Origin: Hanamia caeni
GTDB lineage: Bacteria > Bacteroidota > Bacteroidia > Chitinophagales > Chitinophagaceae
Assembly: GCF_003721595.1 (NCBI RefSeq)
Contig: NZ_RJJR01000012.1
Coordinates: forward strand, 1-64,000
Length of the DNA: 64,000 bases
Direction: 5' to 3'
The position numbers and the translations under genes are program-made. The first letter of the stretch is position 1. Each line of letters starts with the position of its first letter. A model generated the notes under the pieces. That model was not told the DNA's origin. It ran no database searches and saw nothing but the letters and a program-made list of their open reading frames with translations. Shown one piece after another: positions 45,123 to 53,002 of the stretch.

Positions 45123-45174
45123 CCACTGGCAGCCTCTATAATAACTAACACTTCGCACACACAAAAAGTCAAAC

Positions 45175-45615
45175 ATGCCTCAGGATGATTATTTAGTACT
45201 CCTTGACATAACTTTCAAGACCTCTATAGAAAATGTATGGGAAGCCTGGACAAATCCGGTATGGCTAATGAAGTGGTTTGGTTCCGATCCGAAAGGAAAA
45301 GTGTTAAAAGCAGAAGTGAATGTAAGGCCGGGAGGATACTTTACAATAACATTCCAGGACGCCGATCTGACAGAGCATACTTGTTTTGGAGTGTATGATG
45401 AAGTAGAGGCGTTACGTAAACTGGCTTTTAGCTGGCAGTGGGAAAGTGAAGCCGGTGTCGAATCTTTTATTACTTTGCTCTTAACACCAGCGAAAAAATT
45501 TACCACGATGCAATTTGAGCACAAGAATTTTGGCAGCGCGTCAAAACACGATTATGAAAAAGGATGGCAAAGTACTTTTTTAAAACTTGAAAGATTGTTA
45601 GAGCATCAAAACTGA
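45175..45615 (+). CDS. SRPBCC (AHSA1-like) domain protein
   Basis: A 146-residue single-domain protein: LDITFKTSIENVWEAWTNPVWLMKWFGSDPKG opens the hydrophobic-pocket fold, then VNVRPGGYFTITFQD and LAFSWQWESEAGVE. It is diverged from the other four SRPBCC proteins of the window. It lies between repeat R4 and a GNAT gene. Confidence 0.8.
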   Translation: MPQDDYLVLLDITFKTSIENVWEAWTNPVWLMKWFGSDPKGKVLKAEVNVRPGGYFTITFQDADLTEHTCFGVYDEVEALRKLAFSWQWESEAGVESFITLLLTPAKKFTTMQFEHKNFGSASKHDYEKGWQSTFLKLERLLEHQN

Positions 45616-45690
45616 TCTTGTTGCCAGGTTAACTGCATTTAAAAGGCCTTGACATATTTTAATCAAAAAAAAGATGAACGGCAACAGATT

Positions 45691-46137
45691 ATGATTATCA
45701 GAGAAGCTAAAATTGAGGACATAAAACAGATTCAAATCGTAAGAAATTCTGTAACAGAAAACACTTTGTCAAATCCAAATTTGGTGACAGACGAAGATTG
45801 CGAAGAATTTATTACAGTAAGAGGGAAAGGTTGGGTTTGTGAAATTGACAACCAAATTGTAGGCTTTGCAATTGCTGACCTGAAAGAAAATAATATCTGG
45901 GCGCTATTTTTAGACCCTCGATTTGAAAGACAAGGTATCGGACAACTATTACACAGGAAAATGTTGGACTGGTATTTTACGCAGACAAAAGACAAAGTTT
46001 GGTTAGGAACAGCTTTCAACACAAGAGCCGAAAAATTTTACAGAAAAGCTGGCTGGAAAGAAGTGGGAACTCATGGAACGAAGGAAATCAAATTTGAAAT
46101 GACCTACGATGACTGGACAACAAACCGGAACCGCTAA
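45691..46137 (+). CDS. GNAT-family N-acetyltransferase
   Basis: A 148-residue acetyltransferase. REAKIEDIKQIQIVRNSV is the usual first strand-helix, WVCEIDNQIVGFAIAD the central hairpin, and IWALFLDPRFERQGIGQLLHRKML the acetyl-CoA pyrophosphate loop (RQGIGQ); TAFNTRAEKFYRKAGWKEVG closes the domain. I use the ATG at 45691, since the longer frame starts with TTG. The stop codon lies in CCGCTAACG, an attC-like core, a cassette-type gene end. Substrate unknown; drug or amine acetylation is possible. Confidence 0.82.
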   Translation: MIIREAKIEDIKQIQIVRNSVTENTLSNPNLVTDEDCEEFITVRGKGWVCEIDNQIVGFAIADLKENNIWALFLDPRFERQGIGQLLHRKMLDWYFTQTKDKVWLGTAFNTRAEKFYRKAGWKEVGTHGTKEIKFEMTYDDWTTNRNR

Positions 46138-46138
46138 C
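46131..46138. other. attC-like core CCGCTAAC overlapping the GNAT stop codon
   Basis: The TAA stop is embedded in CCGCTAAC, and a G follows as in integron cores. The same CCGCTAAC precedes repeat B on the minus strand at 13713-13720. Confidence 0.35.
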
Positions 46139-46167
46139 GTTTTGAGTGAGGCCGGCTGACGCGCAAA

Positions 46168-46532
46168 ACCCCTTAAACTGCTCCTCGTTTCAAACGAGGA
46201 GAAAATGAAGAATGTTTTATCAATCTTATAGAATAAACCTTCAGATAGGCAACTGGTTTTTATTGCAGCCAGTAAACCAATAAATAAGTGGAAAGTTTGT
46301 TTTTGGATATTCATTTATTTTTTACCTTGAAGCGCTTTTGAGTTTTCTTCAAGAAGGAAACTGACTGTGAGAATGGAATTTGACTAGAATTATAAATGCA
46401 ATTAATTTAAAAACAATAATATAAAAATTTGTATTTGCGAAACTCAACAATACAAAACGCGAAACAAACAGGTAATGATTATCAAAGGATTAAACGACTG
46501 TAGCTTCTTACAATACAGAAAGACAAATGTAA
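46168..46532 (+). repeat. Dispersed repeat R5 including palindrome P5 (most complete copy)
   Basis: Order of parts: CCCCTTAAACTGC, perfect palindrome TCCTCGTTTCAAACGAGGA (46182-46200), AAGAATGTTTTATCAATC unit, GGTTTTTATTGCAGCCAGTA stem region, TACCTTGAAGCGC block (46323), the 72-bp tract identical to R1 (46396-46467) and the GATTATCAAAGGATTAAA tail. The next gene starts at 46557. Confidence 0.92.
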
Positions 46533-46556
46533 GCGGTAATCATTAATACACACATC

Positions 46557-46871
46557 ATGTTTTTTAAAGAACATTTCATATCAATAGCTGACATAATCAA
46601 CTCGAAATTTAGAGGGTATGAAAGAATTGCAAAGAACCCTGCTGACAAAGGGGAACTTTGTGAAATATTTTTAAAAGAGTTTCTTGTGGATTCTCTTGGC
46701 GACAGTTTTAAAATCTTTCGAGGCGGACGAGTTGTCAATAGCAAAGGTGATGAATCTAAACAAATTGATATTATTCTTACGGGAAAGAGAACAATTAAAC
46801 TTTTCGGCGACAAAGTTTCAAATTTATTTATCCACAGAGCCGGTAAAAAAACAAATTCCCTCCTTTTTTAA
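46557..46871 (+). CDS. DUF6602-like protein, truncated
   Basis: A 104-residue frame. Residues 1-85 (RGYERIAKNPADKGELCEIFLKEFL, FKIFRGGRVVNSKGDESKQIDIILTGK) match the N-terminal nuclease-like domain of DUF6602-type proteins, which are normally 200 residues or longer. After KLFGDK the sequence turns into unrelated residues and stops, 13 bp before the 42-bp repeat array. The gene was therefore probably cut by the array or by the insertion of repeat R6. Confidence 0.55.
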   Translation: MFFKEHFISIADIINSKFRGYERIAKNPADKGELCEIFLKEFLVDSLGDSFKIFRGGRVVNSKGDESKQIDIILTGKRTIKLFGDKVSNLFIHRAGKKTNSLLF

Positions 46872-46883
46872 TCTAAAAAAACA

Positions 46884-47303
46884 AAGAATGTTTTGCCGAT
46901 CCCATTGAATAAGTTGGCTCCCCGAAAGAATGTTTTGTCAAACTTGTTGAAAGGGAAGGCTCCCCGAAAGAATGTTTTATCAAACTTGTTGAAAGGGAAG
47001 GCTCCCGGAAAGAATGTTTTATCAAACTTGTTGAAAGGGAAGGCTCCCGGAAAGAATGTTTTATCAAACTTGTTGAAAGGGAAGGCTCCCCGAAAGATTG
47101 TTTTGTCAAACTTATTGAAAGGGAAGGCTCCCCGAAAGAATGTTTTGTCAAACTTGTTGAAAGGGAAGGCTCCCCGAAAGAATGTTTTGCCAAACTTGTT
47201 GAAAGGGAAGGCCCCCCGAAAGAATGTTTTGTCGATTTTATTGAAGAAGTTGGTCAACAGAAGAAGTGTTTTCCGGGTTTGTAGAACGAACCTTTCAGAG
47301 GGG
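46884..47303. repeat. 42-bp tandem repeat array (about 10 units)
   Basis: Units start at 46884, 46926, 46968, 47010, 47052, 47094, 47136, 47178, 47220 and about 47262. The consensus begins AAGAATGTTTTGTCAAACTT and continues GTTGAAAGGGAAGGCTCCCCG. The AAGAATGTTTT(A/G)TC part is the same unit present once in R2, R4 and R5, so the array is a local expansion inside repeat R6. Period 42 keeps one plus-strand frame (14-residue KNVLSNLLKGKAPR repeat) and one minus-strand frame open; I see no sign that either is a real gene. Confidence 0.92.
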
Positions 47304-47471
47304 CAACTGGTGTTTTTTACCAGTAAACCAACAAAAAGTGAAAAATTTCTTTTTGTATATTAATTTATTTTTTACCATGAAGCGCTTTTGAGTTTTCTTC
47401 AAGAAGGAAACTAACTGTGACAACGGACGATTTGATTTGGATTAACTGCATTAAAAACTTGATATATTTTA
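47304..47471 (+). repeat. Dispersed repeat R6 (right part after the array)
   Basis: Continues from the array through GGCAACTGGTG, ACCAGTAAACC, TACCATGAAGCGCTTTTGAG (47373) and the GATTAACTGCATTAAAA tail also seen in R2. It ends at the ATG of a small ORF. A partial copy of the tail also occurs at about 45627-45664. Confidence 0.85.
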
Positions 47472-47618
47472 ATGTTTATAAAAACAATCAATTTTAAAAA
47501 CTGTATTGACGCAATAAAAATATGCGAAAGGGAATACGAAAGTGTTGAAATCAACGGCAAGGTTTTTCCTGGAGATTTGGTTTATTTCATATATTATTAC
47601 GTGGACTGCTATTATTAA
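47472..47618 (+). CDS. Small ORF downstream of R6
   Basis: A 48-codon frame (MFIKTINFKNCIDAIKICERE...) starting right at the end of repeat R6. No family is recognised and it could be the start of a truncated gene. It is reported because every other R copy is followed by a gene at a similar distance. Confidence 0.3.
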   Translation: MFIKTINFKNCIDAIKICEREYESVEINGKVFPGDLVYFIYYYVDCYY

Positions 47619-47636
47619 AATACTAAAACTTTCATT

Positions 47637-48200
47637 TTGAAGATTAAACTGTTTAATTTATTCATTATTGTGTCAATCCTTGGAGCGGCATGTAAGAAAG
47701 ACAGCAATAATTCAATAGATGTATCAAAGCAATGGAAGATGGACAATCATGGATTGCTAATTTCAGAAATGACTGACGGACAATGGGGAAATAAAACATT
47801 TTCGGTTCAGGAATTAGACTTATTTAAATCTCTCGACACAGTAGATTTAACAGGGACAACAATGCCAGATTCTGTTTTGGAAGAAAAGCCTGTTAGCCAT
47901 AACTATGCATTCCCAAACCCATTTAAACAAACAATGAACCTATTTTTTAGGTTTTCACCCGGGTTTTCTGGACAGGTAGTTTTAAAATACGTAATCGTTA
48001 ATGGAGATTTTACAGTTGTTAAGAAATCTGCTATTAAAATTCAGGCAACAGTTTGTTCATGTCCTTCCTTTTCTTCAACAAGCGGTATAATTGACTTATT
48101 GCCTAATGTCGCAAGAGGTCAATTTCGGATTTATTACACACTAAGCTCACTAGGCAACGACCATTTTTACAAAACATGGGGGAACATTGAAGAGAATTAG
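47637..48200 (+). CDS. Putative lipoprotein, unknown function
   Basis: A 187-residue protein with a lipoprotein signal (LFIIVSILGAACKKD, Cys at about 19). The mature part has HNYAFPNPFKQTMNLFFRF, reminiscent of Ig-like or carbohydrate-binding strands, and a CSCPS pair. The start codon appears to be TTG at 47637. No family is recognised. It is the last gene of the cassette-like region and converges on a glycosidase gene. Confidence 0.6.
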   Translation: MKIKLFNLFIIVSILGAACKKDSNNSIDVSKQWKMDNHGLLISEMTDGQWGNKTFSVQELDLFKSLDTVDLTGTTMPDSVLEEKPVSHNYAFPNPFKQTMNLFFRFSPGFSGQVVLKYVIVNGDFTVVKKSAIKIQATVCSCPSFSSTSGIIDLLPNVARGQFRIYYTLSSLGNDHFYKTWGNIEEN

Positions 48201-48257
48201 AGCGCGGCCTGAACTATTTCCGGGTAGTAACTGCATAGCTTGCAAAAGCTATTATTC

Positions 48258-49958
48258 TCACCAACTCACTTTCAGCAATGAAACACCCTGGCCTGCTAAT
48301 GTAAAATGATAATGCAGATTGCCATTGATTGTTTTAAGCTTTTCGCCCGTTATATTTTGCATTAATTGCCCGGCGTTTTGCAAATCGATAATTTGCTGTT
48401 TTGACGGCTGTTGCGGCGACCCGATCTGTTGCCATTTCGTGTAGGCATTACTGTGATTTTTATCTACCACATAGCCGCTTACTGATACCTGCTTTGCATT
48501 AATATTCTTTAAGTCTACATTGATCCATGCCTCCGTTTTTGTTTGCTCGTCGTCATGGTAATTCCAAAGCATTACATACATCGTATCTGCATCAATCGTG
48601 GCCAGCGCATCTACATAAGATTGATGGCGCACGCTGCTGTCAACGATAGCCTGGAGCGAAAGTCCATCCGGGTTATCGACTGCAAGCATGTCGCCTTTCA
48701 TTTTGCCAAACATCCTGAAAACATTCAGTACAGGCTTATCTACTCCGTTTGTTGATAAATCCCTGAAGCCACCAAACCAGCGCTGGTTTTCAAATTCAAA
48801 TGACCAGCTAACTGCGCCAATAAGATTGATGTGATACTTCATGGCCATCTTATATAACTGAGCAAAAGCCGCCGCCGTATAACTGGAATACATCGTTCCA
48901 TTCCGGTAAGCATTTTCAGGGCTATAATCCACAGAACAGGCGGCACAACCTTCGGGGTCAAACTCGCCAATCATCACGGGCAAATGTTTCAGCGAAGGAA
49001 ATTCATTGATTATCTCAAATCCTTTTTCAACATCTTTAAGTTGTGCAGACATATTCATTTGCACCTGGTTGTTTACCACTTTAGGATTTCCCTTTGCATG
49101 AAACGTGATGTAATCCAGCGGGCTGCCGGTTTTGCCGGTTGCATAGTTTTTATCATCCACACAATGTTGTAAAAATGCTTTTAAAAAATCCGCGGCCTTA
49201 TTCCATCCCGGCCCGGTAGAAGTCGGCCCACCGATCCTGGCAGAAGGCAACGCTCTTTTCACTGCATCAGCCGTATAATCATACAGCTTAAAATATTCCT
49301 GCATCGTTCCTTTCCAATACGAAATGTTAGGTTCGTTCCAAACTTCCCAATACCATTTTTTTACTTCCGTCTCTCCAAATCTTTTTACGCAATGCTTTAC
49401 CCATTGATAAATTAATTCAGCCCATTTGTTATAATCTTTCGGCGGATAAGCCCAGCCCGTATAAATGGAATCATACGGTACGCCCGGCTTCCAATGATGC
49501 CGGTAAGGATGCGGATTTGTGGAAAGCGCTTCGGGCATAAAACCTATTTCAGCAATGGGCCTGATGCCGCGCTTTACAAATACATCAAAAATAGAATCAA
49601 CAATCTTCCAGTAATAAACAGGATTGCCATTTTCATCTTCAGTATAAACGTTGGTAGAACTCCATTTCAACGCGGCTTTGCCATCGCCGCTTGTTAATAA
49701 GTTATGCGTTCTTACGTATACGGGCGCATTGCTTAATTGTGATAATTCTGTCAACAACTTTTTGCCATCCTTCATGGTAGTGAAGTTGGCTTCATCATAG
49801 CCAAAGTATGACCAGATTGGGTTGTAATGGCCTGCCACGTTTTTTGTATCAATGCTGATATGTACCGTATCTGTTTGCGCAAATACAGCATGGGTAAGGA
49901 ATAAGAAAAAGATAAGCAATACTTTTTTTGCTTGAAAACCGGGATTATTTTTTGGCAT
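48258..49958 (-). CDS. GH39-like glycoside hydrolase (beta-xylosidase type), exported
   Basis: A 566-residue secreted glycosidase. A signal peptide (KKVLLIFFLFLTHAVFA) precedes a TIM barrel: WSYFGYDEANFTTMKDGKKLL, IAEIGFMPEALS, and KKWYWEVWNEPNISYWKGT with the acid/base Glu in WNEPN (about residue 210). VMIGEFDPEGCAAC carries the likely nucleophile Glu (about 330). A C-terminal beta domain follows. This is the GH39 layout (xylosidase/iduronidase). I start at the ATG at 49958. It is not adjacent to a SusCD pair, so the substrate is inferred from family only. Confidence 0.85.
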   Translation of the reverse strand: MPKNNPGFQAKKVLLIFFLFLTHAVFAQTDTVHISIDTKNVAGHYNPIWSYFGYDEANFTTMKDGKKLLTELSQLSNAPVYVRTHNLLTSGDGKAALKWSSTNVYTEDENGNPVYYWKIVDSIFDVFVKRGIRPIAEIGFMPEALSTNPHPYRHHWKPGVPYDSIYTGWAYPPKDYNKWAELIYQWVKHCVKRFGETEVKKWYWEVWNEPNISYWKGTMQEYFKLYDYTADAVKRALPSARIGGPTSTGPGWNKAADFLKAFLQHCVDDKNYATGKTGSPLDYITFHAKGNPKVVNNQVQMNMSAQLKDVEKGFEIINEFPSLKHLPVMIGEFDPEGCAACSVDYSPENAYRNGTMYSSYTAAAFAQLYKMAMKYHINLIGAVSWSFEFENQRWFGGFRDLSTNGVDKPVLNVFRMFGKMKGDMLAVDNPDGLSLQAIVDSSVRHQSYVDALATIDADTMYVMLWNYHDDEQTKTEAWINVDLKNINAKQVSVSGYVVDKNHSNAYTKWQQIGSPQQPSKQQIIDLQNAGQLMQNITGEKLKTINGNLHYHFTLAGQGVSLLKVSW

Positions 49959-50056
49959 TTTCAAAAGTAAAACAAAGAGCGGATTATGAATGGGTAACAT
50001 AACCGATTATTTATGGTCTTTTGATTTTGGATGATCTCATCAACTGTGACACGCTT

Positions 50057-50992
50057 TTAATTTTGCTTGTTTTGTTTGCTATTATCAGATACGGCATAGC
50101 CCTGCGGTTGAATGATCACAAATTCAATACGCGTGAATTCTTCTTTAATTGCCTTGCGCACCCGCTCAATGGCATCGGTTATTTCATCGGTATCCAGGTC
50201 AGGCTTAAAATATACGATCAGCATCAGCACCACTTCTTCGGGTGCCTCATAAGTAGAAAGTATGCTGCCTACCTTAAGAACCGACGGATCTTTTTCTGCA
50301 AGCGCTTTTATCTTCTTTTGCGTTTCGGGCGCTATGCCTTCGCCCATCAGCAGGCTACGGCTTTCTCTTGCCAGTATCACGGAAGCAAACACCAGTAATA
50401 ATCCTACAAGTATGGAGGCAACACCATCAAGCGCCGGCATGTTATAGGCATCGTTGAGAACCATCAAAATGAACACAATAAACAATCCAAGCACTGCTGC
50501 GCCGTCTTCAAAGAGTACGAGGAAGCTTGATGGGTCTTTGCTTTGTATAATCGCTTTCCAAAATGACAGTTCGCCCCTGGCTTTATTAAATTCCTTTATT
50601 GCGATAAGAAATGAGCCGCCATCAAAAATAAGGGAGAAACCAAGCACTGCGTAGTTCCAGGTTGGATTGCCTAATGGCTCCGCGTGCCGGATATGCAAAA
50701 TGCCCTGGTAAATAGAAAGTCCGCCACCAAGCCCAAAGATGAGAATTGAAACGATGAATGACCAGAAATAAAGTTCTTTTCCGTAACCAAACGGCCTGAG
50801 ATTGTCCGCCGGCTTCCGGCTTCTTTTGAGGCCATATAAAAGCAATACCTGGTTTATAGTATCTACCAATGAATGAATGCCTTCCGAGATCATAGAAGAG
50901 CTGTTGGTATACGCGCCGGCAATAAACTTTGTAGCGGCTATCAAAATATCAGCCACTAAGGCACTGTAAATGGATGCTTTATTTTTTACCAT
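50057..50992 (-). CDS. Cation diffusion facilitator (CDF) family transporter
   Basis: A 311-residue inner-membrane divalent-metal exporter. Six helices are seen, the first with IYSALVADILIAATKFIAGAYT, followed by the SSSMISEGIHSLVDTINQ signature whose residues (SEGIHSLVD) carry the metal-site His and Asp. The C-terminal cytoplasmic domain (about 215-295) ends with VIIQPQGYAV. Zn, Fe, Co or Mn cannot be distinguished by eye. No regulator is adjacent. Confidence 0.88.
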   Translation of the reverse strand: MVKNKASIYSALVADILIAATKFIAGAYTNSSSMISEGIHSLVDTINQVLLLYGLKRSRKPADNLRPFGYGKELYFWSFIVSILIFGLGGGLSIYQGILHIRHAEPLGNPTWNYAVLGFSLIFDGGSFLIAIKEFNKARGELSFWKAIIQSKDPSSFLVLFEDGAAVLGLFIVFILMVLNDAYNMPALDGVASILVGLLLVFASVILARESRSLLMGEGIAPETQKKIKALAEKDPSVLKVGSILSTYEAPEEVVLMLIVYFKPDLDTDEITDAIERVRKAIKEEFTRIEFVIIQPQGYAVSDNSKQNKQN

Positions 50993-51478
50993 AGAAAATG
51001 ATGTACTTAAAAGCGCCTGATTGTTACCGGCATTTTATTTAGATTGAATCAGCCACATTTGTTCTGGTATTGAACTTATCAAAAGCAGTACCATCGTTAT
51101 GATATGGCCGAAAAATTGTGAGAAAGTGGTTCGTAATAACGTCTGAGGATAAGCGAGGCTGCGTATTATCATCCGATCATACCAAATCCATAATTACCCA
51201 ATTCACCTGAATGATATTTTAAAGGATCGGGCGGTGAAGCAACAAATTTCGGCGATTTTTATTTTCAGCATTAACTTCTGCGAGCCGAACTAATGAAGAT
51301 TTACGAAACAAATGGCATGGAAGATTTTGATTTTGTCTCATTTCAAATTGAGATTGTTAGCGGAACGTCAACACCGGCAGCCATACCTCCGGCAAACAAA
51401 GAAATTTTGCCCTATTATATTTACTGCTGCAACTTCCGGCCAAAGATTTAATTTTATAAAACTAAATCTAAAAAGTTT
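50993..51478. other. Intergenic stretch containing one weak ORF
   Basis: About 485 bp between the CDF gene and the sigma-factor gene, which diverge. Apart from the 52-codon frame listed separately I see no gene, repeat or RNA. Confidence 0.4.
51293..51451 (+). CDS. Small ORF of doubtful status
   Basis: A 52-codon frame (MKIYETNGMEDFDFVSFQIEI...) ending 27 bp before the sigma-factor gene. No family or clear ribosome-binding site is recognised, so it may be chance. Confidence 0.2.
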   Translation: MKIYETNGMEDFDFVSFQIEIVSGTSTPAAIPPANKEILPYYIYCCNFRPKI

Positions 51479-52381
51479 ATGAAGGAATATGTAAAAGCGG
51501 CACAATCGGGTGATTCTGTAGCATGGAATTTTTTGTACAGGCAACATTATCCATGGATGTATGCTACTGCTTTACAGATTTGTGGCAACAGTCCTGCAGC
51601 CAAAGACGCTGTGCAGGAATCTTTTATAACAGCCTATCTCAAATTGCAGCAATTGAAAGACGCTGTGGCATTTTCCGGATGGCTAAAAACGATTCTTGTG
51701 CGGTGCTGCCATCGAAATTTGCAATATACGTCATCATACCACCGCCATTTTGATTTACCTGAGAATAACAGATTCTGTGAAGATGAAATAGACATAGCTC
51801 TGGATTGCTATGAGCGCCAAACAAAAGTTTATAATAGCCTTCATCATCTTTCGGATACATTGCAAAGCGTTTTGCTGCTCCGGTATTTTTCTAACTGGTC
51901 TTCTTATGAGCAGATAGCAGCTCTACTACGTATTCCGGTTGGTACAGTAAGGAGCCGTCTTTATGAGGCTAAACAAAAACTGGCGCTACACTGGGCAGAA
52001 AGCAATGATGAAAATGATTCGGCCTTCAGAAGAGCCAATGAATGGAACGACTTGTATCATGCTTATTTCGGCAGTATCTACACATCATTGCCTCATCGTG
52101 AAAAACTTATTGGGCACCTGGATAAAAACCTGCAAGTAATTTTTACGAGTGGCAAAACAGCTATTGGCCGCCATGAGATACAAAGATTAATCGAAGAAGA
52201 TATTTTGTATGGCAATAGTTTTAGTAAACTTGAAATCAGCAGCAGCGGCAATATGTCGGTTATTGAATGTTGCAATATCAACCTCGCAGAATATCCCAAT
52301 CGCTGTCCGGAAAGCACTGTTTTTGTATTGTGCCGCAAAGGAAATACAACCACCCGCATGAACCTCCACAATTCCCACTAA
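51479..52381 (+). CDS. ECF-type RNA polymerase sigma factor with C-terminal extension
   Basis: A 300-residue sigma-70-family protein. Region 2 spans about 5-75 (WNFLYRQHYPWMYATALQICGN, AKDAVQESFITAYLKL) and region 4 about 120-175 (YEQIAALLRIPVGTVRSRLYEAKQKLA). A further 110 residues (from about 185; WNDLYHAYFGSIYTSL..., VIFTSGKTAIGRHEIQRL) look like a SnoaL/NTF2-type extension, as in ECF sigma factors controlled by their own C-terminal domain. No anti-sigma gene is adjacent, which fits that design. Confidence 0.85.
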   Translation: MKEYVKAAQSGDSVAWNFLYRQHYPWMYATALQICGNSPAAKDAVQESFITAYLKLQQLKDAVAFSGWLKTILVRCCHRNLQYTSSYHRHFDLPENNRFCEDEIDIALDCYERQTKVYNSLHHLSDTLQSVLLLRYFSNWSSYEQIAALLRIPVGTVRSRLYEAKQKLALHWAESNDENDSAFRRANEWNDLYHAYFGSIYTSLPHREKLIGHLDKNLQVIFTSGKTAIGRHEIQRLIEEDILYGNSFSKLEISSSGNMSVIECCNINLAEYPNRCPESTVFVLCRKGNTTTRMNLHNSH

Positions 52382-52447
52382 AAAATTTTTGCTTTTTATC
52401 GAACTTTTTGCATTGTTTCCTTCTCCTTTATTCAAAAAATAAAAACT

Positions 52448-53002
52448 ATGAAAAGGAAATTTCAATTGGCATTTATGGCAGCATTGCTGCTTACTGCTAC
52501 TTTATCAAAATCGCAGACCAACGGCATTGCAGACAAGGCAACTAACCAGCTAAAACTGTTACTACAGTTCAACGGTTTTTGGGAAACCAAAGAAGCGGTT
52601 ATGAAAGCGGCCGGAAAAGAATACAGGTTTGCCTATCACGCGGACTTTAAAACTGCATCCGCCAACAATGCCATCCTAATGCATGAATGGGCTGACATAC
52701 CCGGCGTAGGTAAACTTGATGGGAATAACTTAGCCGGTGTAAGCACCTACGACGGTAAAATACATTGGTACTCCGTGGACAATATGGGCACAACACATGA
52801 ACATATAGGGGAGTTTTCAGATGCCACACATTTCACCATGATACATAAAAGCACGCAGGACGGAAAAGAATTTATCGAAACATTGCAGATGGAATTTCCA
52901 AAACCAGGTATTCTTACTTTAAAGCAAACAAGCACGCTGGACGGCGAAGAAACGGTGGCAATTAGCGGTACCTTCCATCGCACAAAAAACCCAGAGAAAT
53001 AA
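52448..53002 (+). CDS. Exported DUF1579-like protein
   Basis: A 184-residue protein with a signal peptide (FMAALLLTATLSKSQ) and a lipocalin-like domain (LLQFNGFWETKEAVMKAAGKEY, LAGVSTYDGKIHWYSVDNMGTTHEHIGEFSD, FHRTKN) resembling DUF1579-type beta barrels. The ligand is unknown. It lies 67 bp after the sigma-factor gene, and its stop overlaps the next start (TAATG), so the two downstream genes are probably coupled and may be targets of that sigma factor. Confidence 0.65.
   Translation: MKRKFQLAFMAALLLTATLSKSQTNGIADKATNQLKLLLQFNGFWETKEAVMKAAGKEYRFAYHADFKTASANNAILMHEWADIPGVGKLDGNNLAGVSTYDGKIHWYSVDNMGTTHEHIGEFSDATHFTMIHKSTQDGKEFIETLQMEFPKPGILTLKQTSTLDGEETVAISGTFHRTKNPEK

Noticed and set aside
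46884..47303. 42-bp repeats as a CRISPR array or as a real repeat protein
   Set aside because: There are no spacers. The open frames on both strands follow trivially from a unit length divisible by three, and the peptides have no recognisable domain or signal.
34000..48200. Calling the region a definite chromosomal integron
   Set aside because: No integrase gene is present, the cores are variable and only one gene has a matched inverted core pair. It is reported as a hypothesis.
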